Shown here: positions 11,986 to 24,161 of the stretch, piece by piece | Position numbering within the stretch: the stretch's first letter is position 1 | How the letters are laid out: each line of letters opens with the position of its first letter | From: Apostichopus japonicus | Lineage: Eukaryota; Echinodermata; Holothuroidea; Aspidochirotida; Stichopodidae | NCBI RefSeq assembly: GCF_037975245.1 | Contig: NC_092568.1 | Coordinates: forward strand, 4,349,001 to 4,413,000 | Length of the DNA: 64,000 bases | Direction: 5' to 3' | Translations under genes and position numbers: made by a program | The notes under the pieces: generated by a model | Seen by the model: only the letters and a program-made list of their open reading frames with translations | Told to the model about the DNA's origin: nothing | The model's database searches: none

Positions 11986-13912
11986 ATAGATGATATTCCT
12001 TGTCCGTTTTCTTTGCTTTAAATTGCATCTCCTTAACCAGCCCTCTGTAGTAGGAGATTATGGAGGGGGGGGGGGGGGTTGGGGTGTTGAATCATTCTTT
12101 GGTATATCAGAATTCAACTTATTCAGATATCAGTTAAGTTCGCGCCATAACCTACAAAACACCAAGGTTCAAATCGATCATTGATACTCCCTTGCCTCTC
12201 TATCGCTCTCCATCTCGCCAAGAAAAATAAAGAAACACAGAACCAAGGTTTCTAAATGAGAGGGCTGTATGTGTACAAACAAATCAATGTGTATGTGTTG
12301 AGGTTATTTGAGACTTCTTTTCTGATCGAGGATTTGCTTCTTTTCGTAATACCTCAAGGGATTAATAAAAAGCAAAGTTAGGATACGCAGGCTAATCAGT
12401 ATATAGGGCGTATAGATTACTCGTTTCGATCTGGGGTTAAACCGACCTAATTCCAATATTCTCAAACAGACTTGAAAGTAAATAAAGCTGGACAAACTAT
12501 GCAACGAGAATAAGAAGTGGACTACATATGCATCTGTATCAAGGCTATGTATGCTATATGTGAACTTGAAGTTAACTAGACATACTTCTGTCAGTGATTC
12601 TCCCTAGAAGATATAAACTAGGGATTGCACCAACGATATGATAAGACTGATAAGAAATCGTCATTATGTATATTATTAAAATGTTAATTATTGGACACCG
12701 ATGTTCAATGATTCAGTTCAAGCCTAAAATACGATGGCCTTATGAGCCCTTTTCATATTTATATAACAAAGCTTACAAAAGACTCATATTTATCTCTATC
12801 TGAAGACACATTATATTAATCAGAAAACGTTAATATTTTGATTATTAATGTGTATTGTTTTAGTTCAAGTCTAAAATGATGGTACTGAAGCTTTTATATA
12901 TTAAAGATAACACATAAAAAAATAATAAATACTCAATTATTTTCGATTTTTTGTTGTTGTTTTTCGTCAAATCACATTAGACTATATAATGTTAAGGCTA
13001 TAATTATCTTATTGCACATTTACGTATCCCTTAGCATTACAAATTTATCAAAATTTGCCCAAAATAGTTGAACATATTGCTACATATAACAACATATTGC
13101 AATGTGTAACAAACAAAGGGCAATGTACCAAATAAGACGGAAACTGTAATGTCGTAAACTCAAAACCTGCAGGAGGTTCAAATGTTTGAAACAATTTGAA
13201 AACTCTCAAATTTTCCGAAAAGTAATTCAAAACTCATATGAATGTATATTTATCTAACAAACATTTTGTTTTACACGATATTGTAACTTTATATTTGCAT
13301 TATATGGAAGAAAGCTCCTGTACATCTATATATTCGACGTTTACGATCATTTTCACTGCATGGCCCCAAATAAATTTTAGGAAGCTAGAACTGGGAATTA
13401 AGTTTCAAGTATAAGCCGTGGACCATCCCAGTGGAATATATGCCTGACAGTGAAATTAAATGGCATAGAACAAAATCATCTTCGAAAAAACTGCAATGCT
13501 TGAGGCAAAATCTGAAATGAATGGGCAGAGTGATGGTGCATAAAAACATATCTGAAGTAAAAGTGAGAGACCTTTAAAGAAATGTGACGTTTATATCTAC
13601 ATGAAAGAAATAAAATGGAGAAAAATAGTGAGCTGAAAGTTCAATATTTTCTGTGTATATAGACTAGTAACTTAATGTTAACCTCAAAGAACTCCTCGGT
13701 GTTTCTATTGAGGAGCATGTCATATAGGTCCTATTGTACGCAATCTGTGCACTGTTTACAAATCTCTGATTCAAAATCAACATCACGCCTGATGAACTTG
13801 CATATAGTTACTACCATAATTCATGCTTCCACTTGTGCAGTTTTGGCCGAACGAAAGTAAAAGTGATTTATAGTTAAGGTGCTTAAAGATAATTTGTTTT
13901 GAGCTTGTCAAG

Positions 13913-13916
<4 letters not shown>

Positions 13917-13994
<78 letters not shown>
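13917..13994. repeat. (AT)n microsatellite
   Basis: About 78 bp of nearly pure alternating AT. Confidence 0.97.
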
Positions 13995-13997
<3 letters not shown>

Positions 13998-14416
13998 AAT
14001 ACATTTAAACATCGCGAGATAAAGGCAGTTATATCATGCCATCCTACCTCCCCCCCTTTATACCCCCGCTCTTATACGTCCAGTTGTATCACTGCTAAAC
14101 CCATGCATGGGAACCACCGGCGGATCATAAACCGTCCACGAGATAGACACTGATAATATGAAACGACGTATGTGACAATGCATTATAACCCTTATGAGTT
14201 TTCTTTTGATTTGCCTTGTATTTGCATATTTTCTTTATATAGTGGACGCAGCTTTTCATTTGACAGCAATAGTGTTGCGGGGGGGGGGGGTAGTAGGGGA
14301 TCATGGATGACGTATGGTATAGCAAGTTACAAGTCGAATGAATTATAGGGCTTACTGGGTTTTGAAATCACAGTATTTGGAATGACGTCATCATGTCCAT
14401 GTGAATATATACTTAC

Positions 14417-14488
14417 ATTGAACGTAGATTGGAGAATACTTGAAGGTCCGTCGCTCCAATCTCTCTGATTTCAGTCAATTGAATATCC
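14417..14488 (-). CDS. LGR first LRR exon (observed exon 2, 72 bp)
   Basis: Acceptor gatttctttcag and donor gtaagt, phase 2 at both ends. Encodes DIQLTEIREIGATDL then QVFSNLRS (residues 91-114). The length equals vertebrate exon 2 (72 bp) and TEIREI...FSNL matches THLRTI...FSNL of TSHR. Joined to exon 1 it reads TNTEIL-DIQLTEIREI, in step with STQTL-KLIETHLRTI of TSHR, so it should follow exon 1 directly and intron 1 is about 45.1 kb. Confidence 0.83.
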
Positions 14489-17400
14489 CTGAAAGAAATC
14501 AAAATAAAACAAAGAATGATTCATTTGATGAAAACTTTGTTTTTATGGAAAGAAATGATCACTTATTGACTCTTAATAATGTGTACACAGTTTGGTGACG
14601 AAAAGTGCCAAAAAAGTAAACTGAAACACCAATACTTGTTTCGAGCGATAGCATAAAAATCTTCTTTACGTAATTATACTGCATGGTGGTGTAGCTAAAA
14701 GTGCAGTTGACAATCTATCCTGTATCATGTACGGTATATCCTTTCCATTACAAGTATGTACATCAAATCTCCATCGAGGCAAACATAGGTACATGAATAA
14801 ATAAAAAGCGTCAAATGCAAGACCAGGCTGAGGTGATAATATTAATTAGTGTAGGATTTGGTCACAGGCTTAGTATTCTTGCAGTTTGCAGTGTATCATC
14901 ACAAATTTCCATTTTCTGGACTAAGTAACAGGGCCTATTGCAGGGCACGATGGCAGTGGGACGTGTGCCAAAACTTCTTCATGGCATATTTACAGATTTG
15001 CAGCGAATGGTGGTGGGGGGGGGGGGGTGGGCGGGCGGCCGGTGGAAGCACCTATTACTTTGTCCTATATGCACTTACGCCCTGAGCTCCGCCGCTCTCG
15101 GATTTTGCACAAAGGATATTAGCTGTTTACCAATGAATATATCGGTAGCCTAGTTTTCCTTTACAAGGAATAACACTTTTAATATTAGAATATAAGATAC
15201 ATTAGCAATAAGGGGCATGTACTTCAATTTGTGAAAGAGGACACTTTTTCACTTATCTTACCGTATTATGTATTCATTGTTAGTTTTACAATTCTCAACT
15301 ACAGACAATTAAATACATCTCTATAGGTGTAAGCATCCTTTTGTTCAGTGAATTTTAATAGTTACATCATGTCCCGCGGTCCCAAGGTTATACCAGTTGT
15401 ATCATAAGTCTTTGAGTTTGACAATCCGCTGATTCTTATGAAACTAAAAAGCGGAGGTTCAGAACTCTAAATTTTCACAACTCCAAAATAAGATCGTCGG
15501 TGGATGGTGTCTGTTCTGTTGTTCCTCAAATCGTATTGTATATACGTTAGCAGATTTAACAAGTAAGTTATTTGGAAAAAGAAATAATTTATCTGTATGC
15601 TTTCGTTTCATGGTAGGCCTATGTCACGTATGGCCACCGGTATAGTTTGCATTACACTTTACCAACGGTGCTTATTTAAGGAAAGAGACCCAAGAAAGAA
15701 CCTAAGCACGAAAATCCAAACAACCGAACGACTGATCCTTGCTCAATCCCAGTTCCCCTTGCATGGAGACTTCGACAGTGATACCATCGTCAGGTGTGTA
15801 TCAGGATTCCCCTAGAACTTCGAAGGGGAAAATACCGTAATCTATTTATATATCAAAGGTTGCCATGGTAGTATACCAGATATATGTGTTACAGTATATG
15901 TGATGCTAGCATTGTCCCAACTTGCTTTGGTGTTATATTATAGGCCTTTTATGAATATTCATTATACACCTAGTCTGACTACTATATAAGCAAGATAACA
16001 TGTTAACCTCGTTCTCTTAACCATGCACTGCATGCGGCCATAGCTGTACATGTAAGCCATTTAACCCTATATGTTCTTGTATTGGAAAACGGGTTAATGA
16101 AGAGAGATACCCCCAGCAAGAACCGCTCTTAATTATTTGTTGTACTTCCATCCGAACCCTCAAGTAATAAGACATTATACTTACAACGGACACCGATAAC
16201 GGTACAATACCGATAGTGTCAAAACAGCGCCAAATTTACACTATAGTCATTATAAAATTAATTATGGATTTCAAAGGTTTGAAAATTACAGTTATATAGA
16301 ATTCTACCGATTTTTACCAAACAACGCCGTACTTTCTTATTTTGTTTTTCATTTTGTTGATTCCTTACGAAAGTTACCTCACTGATCTAACTTGCATCAC
16401 GGATTAATTAATTTTAATTAATTTTTCTGTCACACTGGAAAACACGCACGAGTCCATTAAAAAGTTTCTTTGCCATTTATGTTAGCGCTTATAATGACCT
16501 ATCTGGTGATTCAAAATGCGCTATAATGATGCACTATAGGCACGTTCATAGGCATTGGAATAAAAAACAGAACGCTGTACTAACAATAATAAACTTGATA
16601 AAATAATGATACTAGAACAAAACATTGGCCCAAAGACAATCAGTAATCAGCCTAAGCAGAATCCTGTAATGACAAAGTCAGTGTAGGCAAAAGTTAGTTC
16701 TTTGGAAAATGAAGGAGTTAGACTGCTTTCAGCCGTTTTTTGTTTGTTTAATTGTTAGGATATTTAAGGAACGAAATACTCGGGCAGAAGGCAGTCGCTC
16801 TTAACAAATGTTACAATGTATAAGGAAGAAGGTTCTTCAAGGAGTTGATTGCAAACTTGGATAGAAGTAAATTAAAAGCCTTTGAGAGATGTCAAATTTA
16901 CCATTCATTTTGAGGAAGTGGGTGGACAAGAAAACATGCACCTTCTATAGATATTTAAAGTCCAAACTGGGAGTCAATAAAGTAGTCATCCATCAACCCT
17001 TGACTAGTTTAATTTGAAATAGAAACAAGGAAGGAAGAGAGAGTCTAGCTATAGGATGTCGCAAAACTGATACGATCTATCTTAATTGAAGCAGATTGAT
17101 ACTAAGCCTACCATTCGTGCGACTTGTTCAAGAATGATGAAAGACTTCACTGATTACACTAGGAAGGTAACCTAATGGACGTTGTCTAACTGTGATGAAT
17201 TAACTGGCTTTGTTTATTGGCTAAAGACTGTCATTTAAACTGGCGTCAATTTAATTGTGAAACAAATTTGATCAGAAACGATACGGTAAATGACGGAAGA
17301 GAAAGATTAATTCGACACTCCTTAATGGTGATAGGTTTTCACACTTTCGTAATGAAAGTTTTAAACGTGATGAATTTTAAAGGGATAGGCCTATTCAGTC

Positions 17401-20400
17401 GGCAAAGGTTTGATCAAATAAAAACATTGCTATTGATATCCTCTTCTCTTCGTACTATTAGCTACATAATATATCTGATAGTTTAACTTGGGGGTTTTAG
17501 GCCTATTTTCAAAGAAGGAAAGATATTTTAAGTTTACTTGTTTTAAATTTGGTGAAGTTTTACCAACGTTTCTGGCAATAATAGATTTAGTGACATCACA
17601 ATGGAACGTAAAATGTCATTGTCTTATATTTCTAAATTAGCTATTTTTATACCCACAAAGAAACGTAACATTCTTCAACAAACAAGTTTATCTACAGATA
17701 CGTAATAATTTCAACTTGTATCACAGTTCAAAAAAAAAAATAAAGTCAGATTATAAAAGAAACTGAAAGTTCTTGAGAGGTATTTGCCCTGACAGTATCA
17801 CAGACCCACATCTTACTACTGTTTACATTTCATTTAGAAGTAAATAATTCGTCTGGCAAAGATAGCTGACCTTCAACCTTATAACTAGAATTATAAAAAC
17901 AATCTATCGAGACGGTATTTTCAGTAATATGGTAACAGTGTCTAATATTGTCACATTTTCCAATAATGGATAGTACCGTACCGTTAAAGTTGGACAAAGA
18001 TAGAATTTCTACCGATATGAACGACACACCCGTTGCCTGCGCTGAAGTAATACCGAAAACAAATAGTGCTACAAAATGAATAATTCCATGGCCACGTTTT
18101 CTACAGTTATTCAAGCCTTTATTTCAGCTATATTTACATGTACTCTTTTACCAGACTCTTTCGAATACCGTTCATTTCGACTTTTTTTTAGGACTACTTA
18201 ATTGCTAAGCTGAGTATTTTCCGCTGTTTTTAGATGAGACTCCCTCCCTCTGTAAATACCCGTAACTTAACAGCGGAAAAGGGAACACCAGTGGGGAGGA
18301 ATATTCCCTGCACGTAAGTATTACAAGATGTAACGCTGATATAAAGACAGATATATGGACAGACAGACTTTGCCTAAAGAAGTATTGAAAAGTCTACTCT
18401 TTCACCAACCAGTCCTCTTTCTCATTTATCAAACATTTCTAACATCGATCAGTTTGAATTCCGTGTCAAGAGAATGCTCTTCCAAGTGAGTGAGCAATTA
18501 AATGTATGAGAACCGTCGAGGGATTTGTCAGACGCCAAAACCCGAAGCGTATAGTCTTCGTTTTGGTCACGTGGCCTTTTTTTTTTTTAAAAACTCAAGC
18601 ACCGTGTCCCATCAGCGATGAAAAGTTCAAATAACATTTGACAGGTTAGCTCCGTAATCCTTATAAGTAATTCAGGAAACATCAATCTTCGTAGGACGTA
18701 TTTACTTACTTCTTGTTCTTGTCTCTCCTCACCTTTCTGTACCTTTTTCGTTATAATTATTATTATATATTTTTTTATTATAAATTTCAACTAATGTATG
18801 GATGATATGAACTTAAGGTATGACGTTTATACGGTTACAGCCCAGTTCATTAAGAAGTACAGGTGTCAGCCCAGTGAAAGTTGATATATCAACCACTGAG
18901 AGCATAAGGGTGACATGCAACCTGCCCCCTCCCCCACCCCCAAAAATAAGAATTTCTTTCAAATGGTTTCCATTTAATAACACACTACCGCAAAGTCGTA
19001 TACACTGTCAGCATGTAACTTATGCTACATATATATACCTGCAAATATGGAGTTAAAATGATAGCACCATTTTGTATTTAGGTCCCCTTACCCAAACTCT
19101 GGCTACGGACCAGATGTTAACAGAAAATTTTAGAAAGAAAAGCAAGGCATATCTATAGAGGTGTGTGAACATAAACTACGCGTCAACAATAAATAAGACG
19201 TAATATCACAACTTGATTTTTTTTCCATTAATTTATTTATTCATTCATTCATTCATTCATTAGTTGGTTCGTTCGTTCGTTCTTTTACTTGTTTATTTAT
19301 TTATTCATTCATTCATTTGTTTATTTATTGTTTATGTCTTTATATCTTTATTTATTCTTAACTTTATTTGTAAACCTCTGCTCATTTGAAATGACATATA
19401 ATATGTTCTTATCTAAAAATGTCAATGTACTTTATGCTGATTAGTGAAATGTATACTTGATTTATGATATTTCTTATTTGTTTGTTTTGTTTTTTACATT
19501 ATTATTCACTCTAATTGAACCAACCGTAAATAATACTGCAGGAACAAGTCTAACCACTACAGAAGGAAGCCAAGCATGTTCTGCTCACGAATCGTTCCGA
19601 GACCAACCTTTGATTATATCAACGACAAAATAAGAATTGTCTGATGCATATCAATTGTATATGACTGATAAGTTTAAAATTAGCCTGCTCGTTCGAGCAG
19701 ACGAGATCGTACTTGAAAACTTACGTCAAAACATCTTATCGCTTCCTGAAGATCAATCCCCCCCCCTCCCCCATCCCCACCTCGCTGGAGGTCAAGAGGG
19801 TCAAGGGAAAGGTAACTGACAGGAAAGTATAGTCAACACAATTGATCGCCGAATCTTTTGACTTATTTTAAATAACGTTAAATAACAACGAGGGTGACGT
19901 GTATAGGCTAAGACATTTACAATCAATGCTAAATATAAACACTATATTTACTGCATTATCTGTATGAGCTGATGTTGCTGTGTTTCATTCTTAATTTCTG
20001 TCAATTGGTTTGTCGTTAACGTTTAATTTCTCTCTTTTAAAATGTGATCACCATTGGAGACTCTAAAAGATTGAATTTTCACACTTTGGAATCAAGAATG
20101 TAATGATATGACGAAGCTTTAGCCAAAGCTTAACCATGATTAGAAAGCTGCTTTCAAACCGATTTTGGATTTGACTATTTCAAACATTTTCGTCCAGTCT
20201 ATTATAATCAAGTCGTTTATTTACCCTGTGTGCACGCTGTATTTAATTCTCCCTATTGTTTATATAAGGACAGGTCACAAACACATTGAACGACTTTTCT
20301 GTATATTTTACTAAACTTTAGAACTTTGAGGCTAATTCAAAGGATTCTCTTTCTAACAATATTTGTCCAAGCGATTGAATAATGTGTGTGTGATATATAT

Positions 20401-20940
20401 GTATATGTATAAGTTGTTATTTAGTCTTTTTTACTACTGTCCCTACGATGTAAAAGGAATCCCAACCTAATACTCGCCCTATAAACCTTCTACAAAAGAA
20501 ACCCACATTTTAACAGCCATTTCAGCACGTCCATTAAGTCATTTGCTACTTAAAAGTGAACCTGTTTGCCTTTTTGGTCCTCTTCATGGGTGGTTTATGG
20601 TCGAAGAAAAACGGCAGCGTGCTCTTTTAAATATCTTAGGGAACTTAATATAGCTAGCACAATTTGGGGCTTTTACCAAGGTAATCCTTCCAATCGCATT
20701 CTCTATAAGGTTTTGAGTACATTTACTCTAAACGCAAGTTTCAACCTTTGAACTTGTTTTCTTCTTCAAGTTGACCATAAGTGGCTGTTCTGTACAAATA
20801 CATAAAACAGATTAATTAATCACGCGCTCATTAAGCTAAGCAAATTCGGTTGAATTTATTGTGACGTCATAGCAAGAGTATCTTAACTTTTCACTCTATA
20901 CCTACATCTTCTCTGATGCTCTTTTTAAGATAAGTCACCT
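14489..20940 (-). other. LGR intron 1, 3' part: no gene recognised
   Basis: AT-rich DNA. I see a poly-G run at 15015, a fragment of a dispersed repeat at 15717-15800, TTCA/TTCG microsatellites at 19225-19330 and a CRE octamer at 20862. An unrecognised 94-codon minus-strand frame at 17830-18114 starts at TTG and is not supported as a gene. Confidence 0.5.
19225..19330. repeat. (TTCA)n / (TTCG)n / (TTTA)n microsatellite
   Basis: Runs of attcattcattcattcatt, gttcgttcgttcgttc and ttatttatttattcattcat within about 100 bp. Confidence 0.9.
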
Positions 20941-20970
20941 AAGATAGGGCCTGGGTATACGAAAACCGAA

Positions 20971-21253
20971 CAACTTGATCCACTCTCAACCCCAGTCCCC
21001 CCGCCCCCCCCCCCATTATCATACATGTATACTATACATGTATGATAATGTATATATATATAAATATATATATATATTTTTATATATATATATATATTGA
21101 TACTAGATGAGACTAGTGGAACACTAGTAGTTGTTACTCGGAGTTTCACGCGTTATAGCGATCTTCAGACAACTTGATCCACTCTCAACCCCAGTCCCCC
21201 CGCCCCCCCCCCCCCCCATTATCATACATGTATACTATACATGTATGATAATG

Positions 21254-21284
<31 letters not shown>

Positions 21285-21311
21285 TTATATATATAAATAT
21301 ATATATATATA

Positions 21312-21378
<67 letters not shown>

Positions 21379-21449
21379 ATACTAGATGAGACTAGTGGAA
21401 CACTAGTAGTTGTTACTCGGAGTTTCACGCGTTATAGCGATCTTCAGAC
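20971..21449. repeat. Recent direct duplication containing a 37-bp perfect palindrome
   Basis: Unit 1 (20971-21169) and unit 2 (21170-21449) are abutting near-identical copies. Each runs from caacttgatccactctcaac through a poly-C tract, a palindrome with 18-bp arms around a central c (21014-21050 and 21217-21253), an AT array, and a tail containing the hairpin actagtgttccactagt in reverse sense. The length difference comes from the AT and C tracts; the rest is almost unchanged, which points to a recent event. Confidence 0.9.
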
Positions 21450-21510
21450 AACTCTTTACGCTCTGTCCAATGGACATAGAGCACTCTGCGCCAAGATAGA
21501 CGCCAACCTA

Positions 21511-21682
<172 letters not shown>

Positions 21683-21824
21683 AAGCAAGGACGGTGTTAC
21701 GTTAAGTGAGACAACCAGTTGGGCACGAAAAATAAAACGACTGATGGACTCTCAACCCCCATGCAGTCACCTCGTACCGAGACTGAAACCGCCCGTGTAC
21801 GATCACGAAGGTGTTATCTCAAAT

Positions 21825-22494
21825 CAGGGACGTAGCCAGGGGGGGAGCAGGGGGAGCGACCGCTCCCCCCTTTCAGTGTCGAAAAAAAATGTTTAAAAAC
21901 TGTTGTTTTTTTAACATGGTATTTTGTCAGTGCTCTTTTGATCTTGAATACTCGTCAGCTCCGTTAACTCAATTATAATCGTAGTAACATTCACGCCTAC
22001 TGATTCAACTACTTACTTAGTTTGGCAATCGTCGGATAGCTCTCGCCTTCTCTTATTAGGCTAACTTAAACATTTACAGTTGTATCAAAGACAATTACTG
22101 GCTATAGTTGTATCTAAGACATTTCTGGCCTATCTATATATGTAACTACAAGTATCAGCAGTTGAAAAGTAAGACTACTCTGTACATGTACCTTGCTAAT
22201 TTTAAATACATTATGTATTATTGAATTATGTAATCTTTACTCGTTTGTTTTTTTGGTTGAAAAGTGATATTGAATGAGGTGTCTCAAGTTAGCAAGAGGC
22301 CATGGAACCAGCATGAACACTCGGGAAGGGCCGTTTCCGGCCATCTGGGGGGTTTGTAAAACCAAAAATTTTCTTGTACGCTCCGCGCCAACCGATGGTG
22401 GCGCTCCGCTCAGATAGTCGTGCCTAAATTTTTGAAAATCGATATCAATCGCAAAAAGTGCTCCCCCCCTTTCAAATTCCTGGCTACGTCGCTG
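21825..22494. mobile_element. Non-autonomous hAT-type DNA transposon (MITE), 670 bp
   Basis: The left end cagggacgtagccagg (21825) and right end cctggctacgtcgctg (22479-22494) are inverted with 15 of 16 bases matching. Exact 8-bp direct repeats tctcaaat flank it (21817-21824 and 22495-22502). An 8-bp duplication and CAG...CTG ends are hAT hallmarks. A 9-bp GC hairpin (gggggagcgaccgctccccc) follows the left end. There is no transposase; the 103-codon minus frame at 22237-22548 runs through the repeat. A core of about 90 bp (22326-22430) recurs at 62.7-62.9 and 63.5-63.6 kb. Confidence 0.88.
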
Positions 22495-22502
22495 TCTCAA
22501 AT

Positions 22503-24011
22503 GTGTATCACGAATTCCTTGGACAAGGAATATATAGATGTAACACATGCGTGATCGTTGTTAAAGGTTATATTAAAGATATATACTGTGTATCGTAAAA
22601 TAACAGACAGGGGGGTGGCCTACTATACATGTATGATAATTAGCGAAAAGAGTTCGAAGGCTGATAATGCTGAGAATTGATACAAATATAGTATACTGCA
22701 AGTTGGTAATAGCAATGTCCAGCCATGTTTTATGCATTATACAGTGTCACTATAACCATCTCACATGTGTGTTTATTAGTATAGCTACAATTATGCAAAG
22801 CTTGGTAATGTGTCCTTGATTAATTATGCAACAGTTTATCGAGTCGTAAACTCATTACAAAACTGGTCAGTTTTGATAATCGACGAAGTCAACAACCACG
22901 GCTTGGTTTATGATAATTGCTACACGAATAAGTATTTATCTTGTTGACAAGAGAAAGTTTTGTTTGTGTGGCAGTGTGTCACCATGTTTGCATCGCTAAT
23001 TTTCAGTCTCACGTAGGCTATGATTCAGGTTCTTGAGCTACAAATATATAAACAGTGTATTACGAAAATATTTATAGTTTGAAATTGTGTTTAGGGTGTA
23101 GGTGGTGGGTGCGGATTTTGTGCTAAACCGATGATAATTTACAAAAGAAAGAAAACAAAAACCAGCCATGTGTGATCATTGTGAGCCAATGAATTATTTT
23201 ACATCGTAATAGAGTTTCAATAAGTAAGAGCACACACTTCATTATCCAAGGTTTAAACCAATCGCGTCATCCAACCACACCCTACCTGTCAGTCAACTCT
23301 GCATTACCGGGATGAGTTGGGAGGTGGTTGTCGCCCTACTTGCACTCAACAGCAAATAAGGTTGCCTGATTGGTTAGCTGTGCACCAAACTACCTTGATT
23401 TGGGTTTTTATTCTGTTTCTGGGGGATAGGGAGGATACAGTAGTCACTAACGGATTATTTAGTAGGTTGCCTTTGTGCGGCGTCAGTAATAATCAAGCAT
23501 TTGTTTACTGATAATGTCAAGAAGTCGAGCAGATTTTTCGAGGAGAATTGACAATGTTTGTAAGAACAACGTTGAATGGTTTGACTGGTCCTTGTAAATA
23601 CACTTGTCAATCCGAGCGATGAATGCAAAGTAGAATTTGCTTTACCATTAGTCGACCACTTGTCAAGGATTAAATCCATGTTTGTTAATAGGATATGGAC
23701 AATGGACAGTATTTTAGTAGCATCGTGTTGGCTGTTACAACAGTTTATATACACAATGGCAGCTTCTTGATCTAACTAAGGTATCTTTTAAAGACTTATA
23801 AAGTACGTCTGATTCTCCTGTCAATACAATTATGTACTTTTAACACATTACGCAAGGAGCTGTGTTTAAGTGCAGTTATAGGAAGTACATGAATCACGCT
23901 TGAAGTATAATGAACTACACCGCCATCGCACCATAAGGCACACCCATGCATGACGTCACACCTACAGAATGAGCTGAGCCTAGTCTACTACTTTACCATT
24001 ACTAGGTATAC
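22503..24011 (-). other. LGR intron 1 segment: no gene recognised
   Basis: AT-rich DNA with a half copy of the palindrome found at 21 kb (actatacatgtatgataat near 22622) and a CRE octamer at 23951. Confidence 0.5.
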
Positions 24012-24161
24012 GAGCTTGGACCGGTGCTCCTCTGTCATGGTTCGAGACGCCAAAGTCGCGGCTATGTTGAGGTGCCCGAAATGAAGATCAATTTCCTCTT
24101 GGTCGCGAACGGTGCTTAACGGTTCGTTCGAAGATCCAAATGAGTCGCTCCCAATCGTTGT
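24012..24161 (-). CDS. Candidate orphan exon, 150 bp, unknown protein
   Basis: On the minus strand a good acceptor (cctgtacaagcccctgctaacag, with branch-like ctaac) precedes an open 50-codon frame. It ends at a possible donor (CTC then gtatac). The segment is visibly more GC-rich than its surroundings and its translation looks protein-like: SSNEPLSTVRDQEEIDLHFG then HLNIAATLASRTMTEEHRSK. It is phase 0 at both ends, so it does not fit the phase-2 LGR junctions: spliced between LGR exons 1 and 2 it would read into a TAA within 16 codons. I do not recognise the protein. It may be an exon of a nested gene, a gene fragment or chance. Confidence 0.3.

Larger units (their letters stand above)
9423..14416 (-). 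other. Intron between observed LGR exons 2 and 3
   Basis: About 5 kb. It contains an antisense SINE copy (11788-11985), an (AT)n array (13917-13994) and a CRE octamer at 14383, otherwise AT-rich DNA with no recognised feature. A 75-bp exon equivalent to vertebrate exon 3 would be expected here; none with LRR pattern and splice sites was found. Confidence 0.65.

Noticed and set aside
17830-18114. 94-codon minus frame with a hydrophobic N-terminal stretch (FVALFVFGITSAQA) and four cysteines
   Set aside because: It starts at TTG, has no in-frame ATG before the hydrophobic segment and no convincing splice sites. It could be a decayed secreted-protein exon but is not supported.
20990-21175. Possible hammerhead ribozyme (ctgaaga ... 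gaaac on the minus strand)
   Set aside because: The core CTGANGA/GAAA spacing is suggestive but stem II does not pair well and no cleavage-site arm can be placed.
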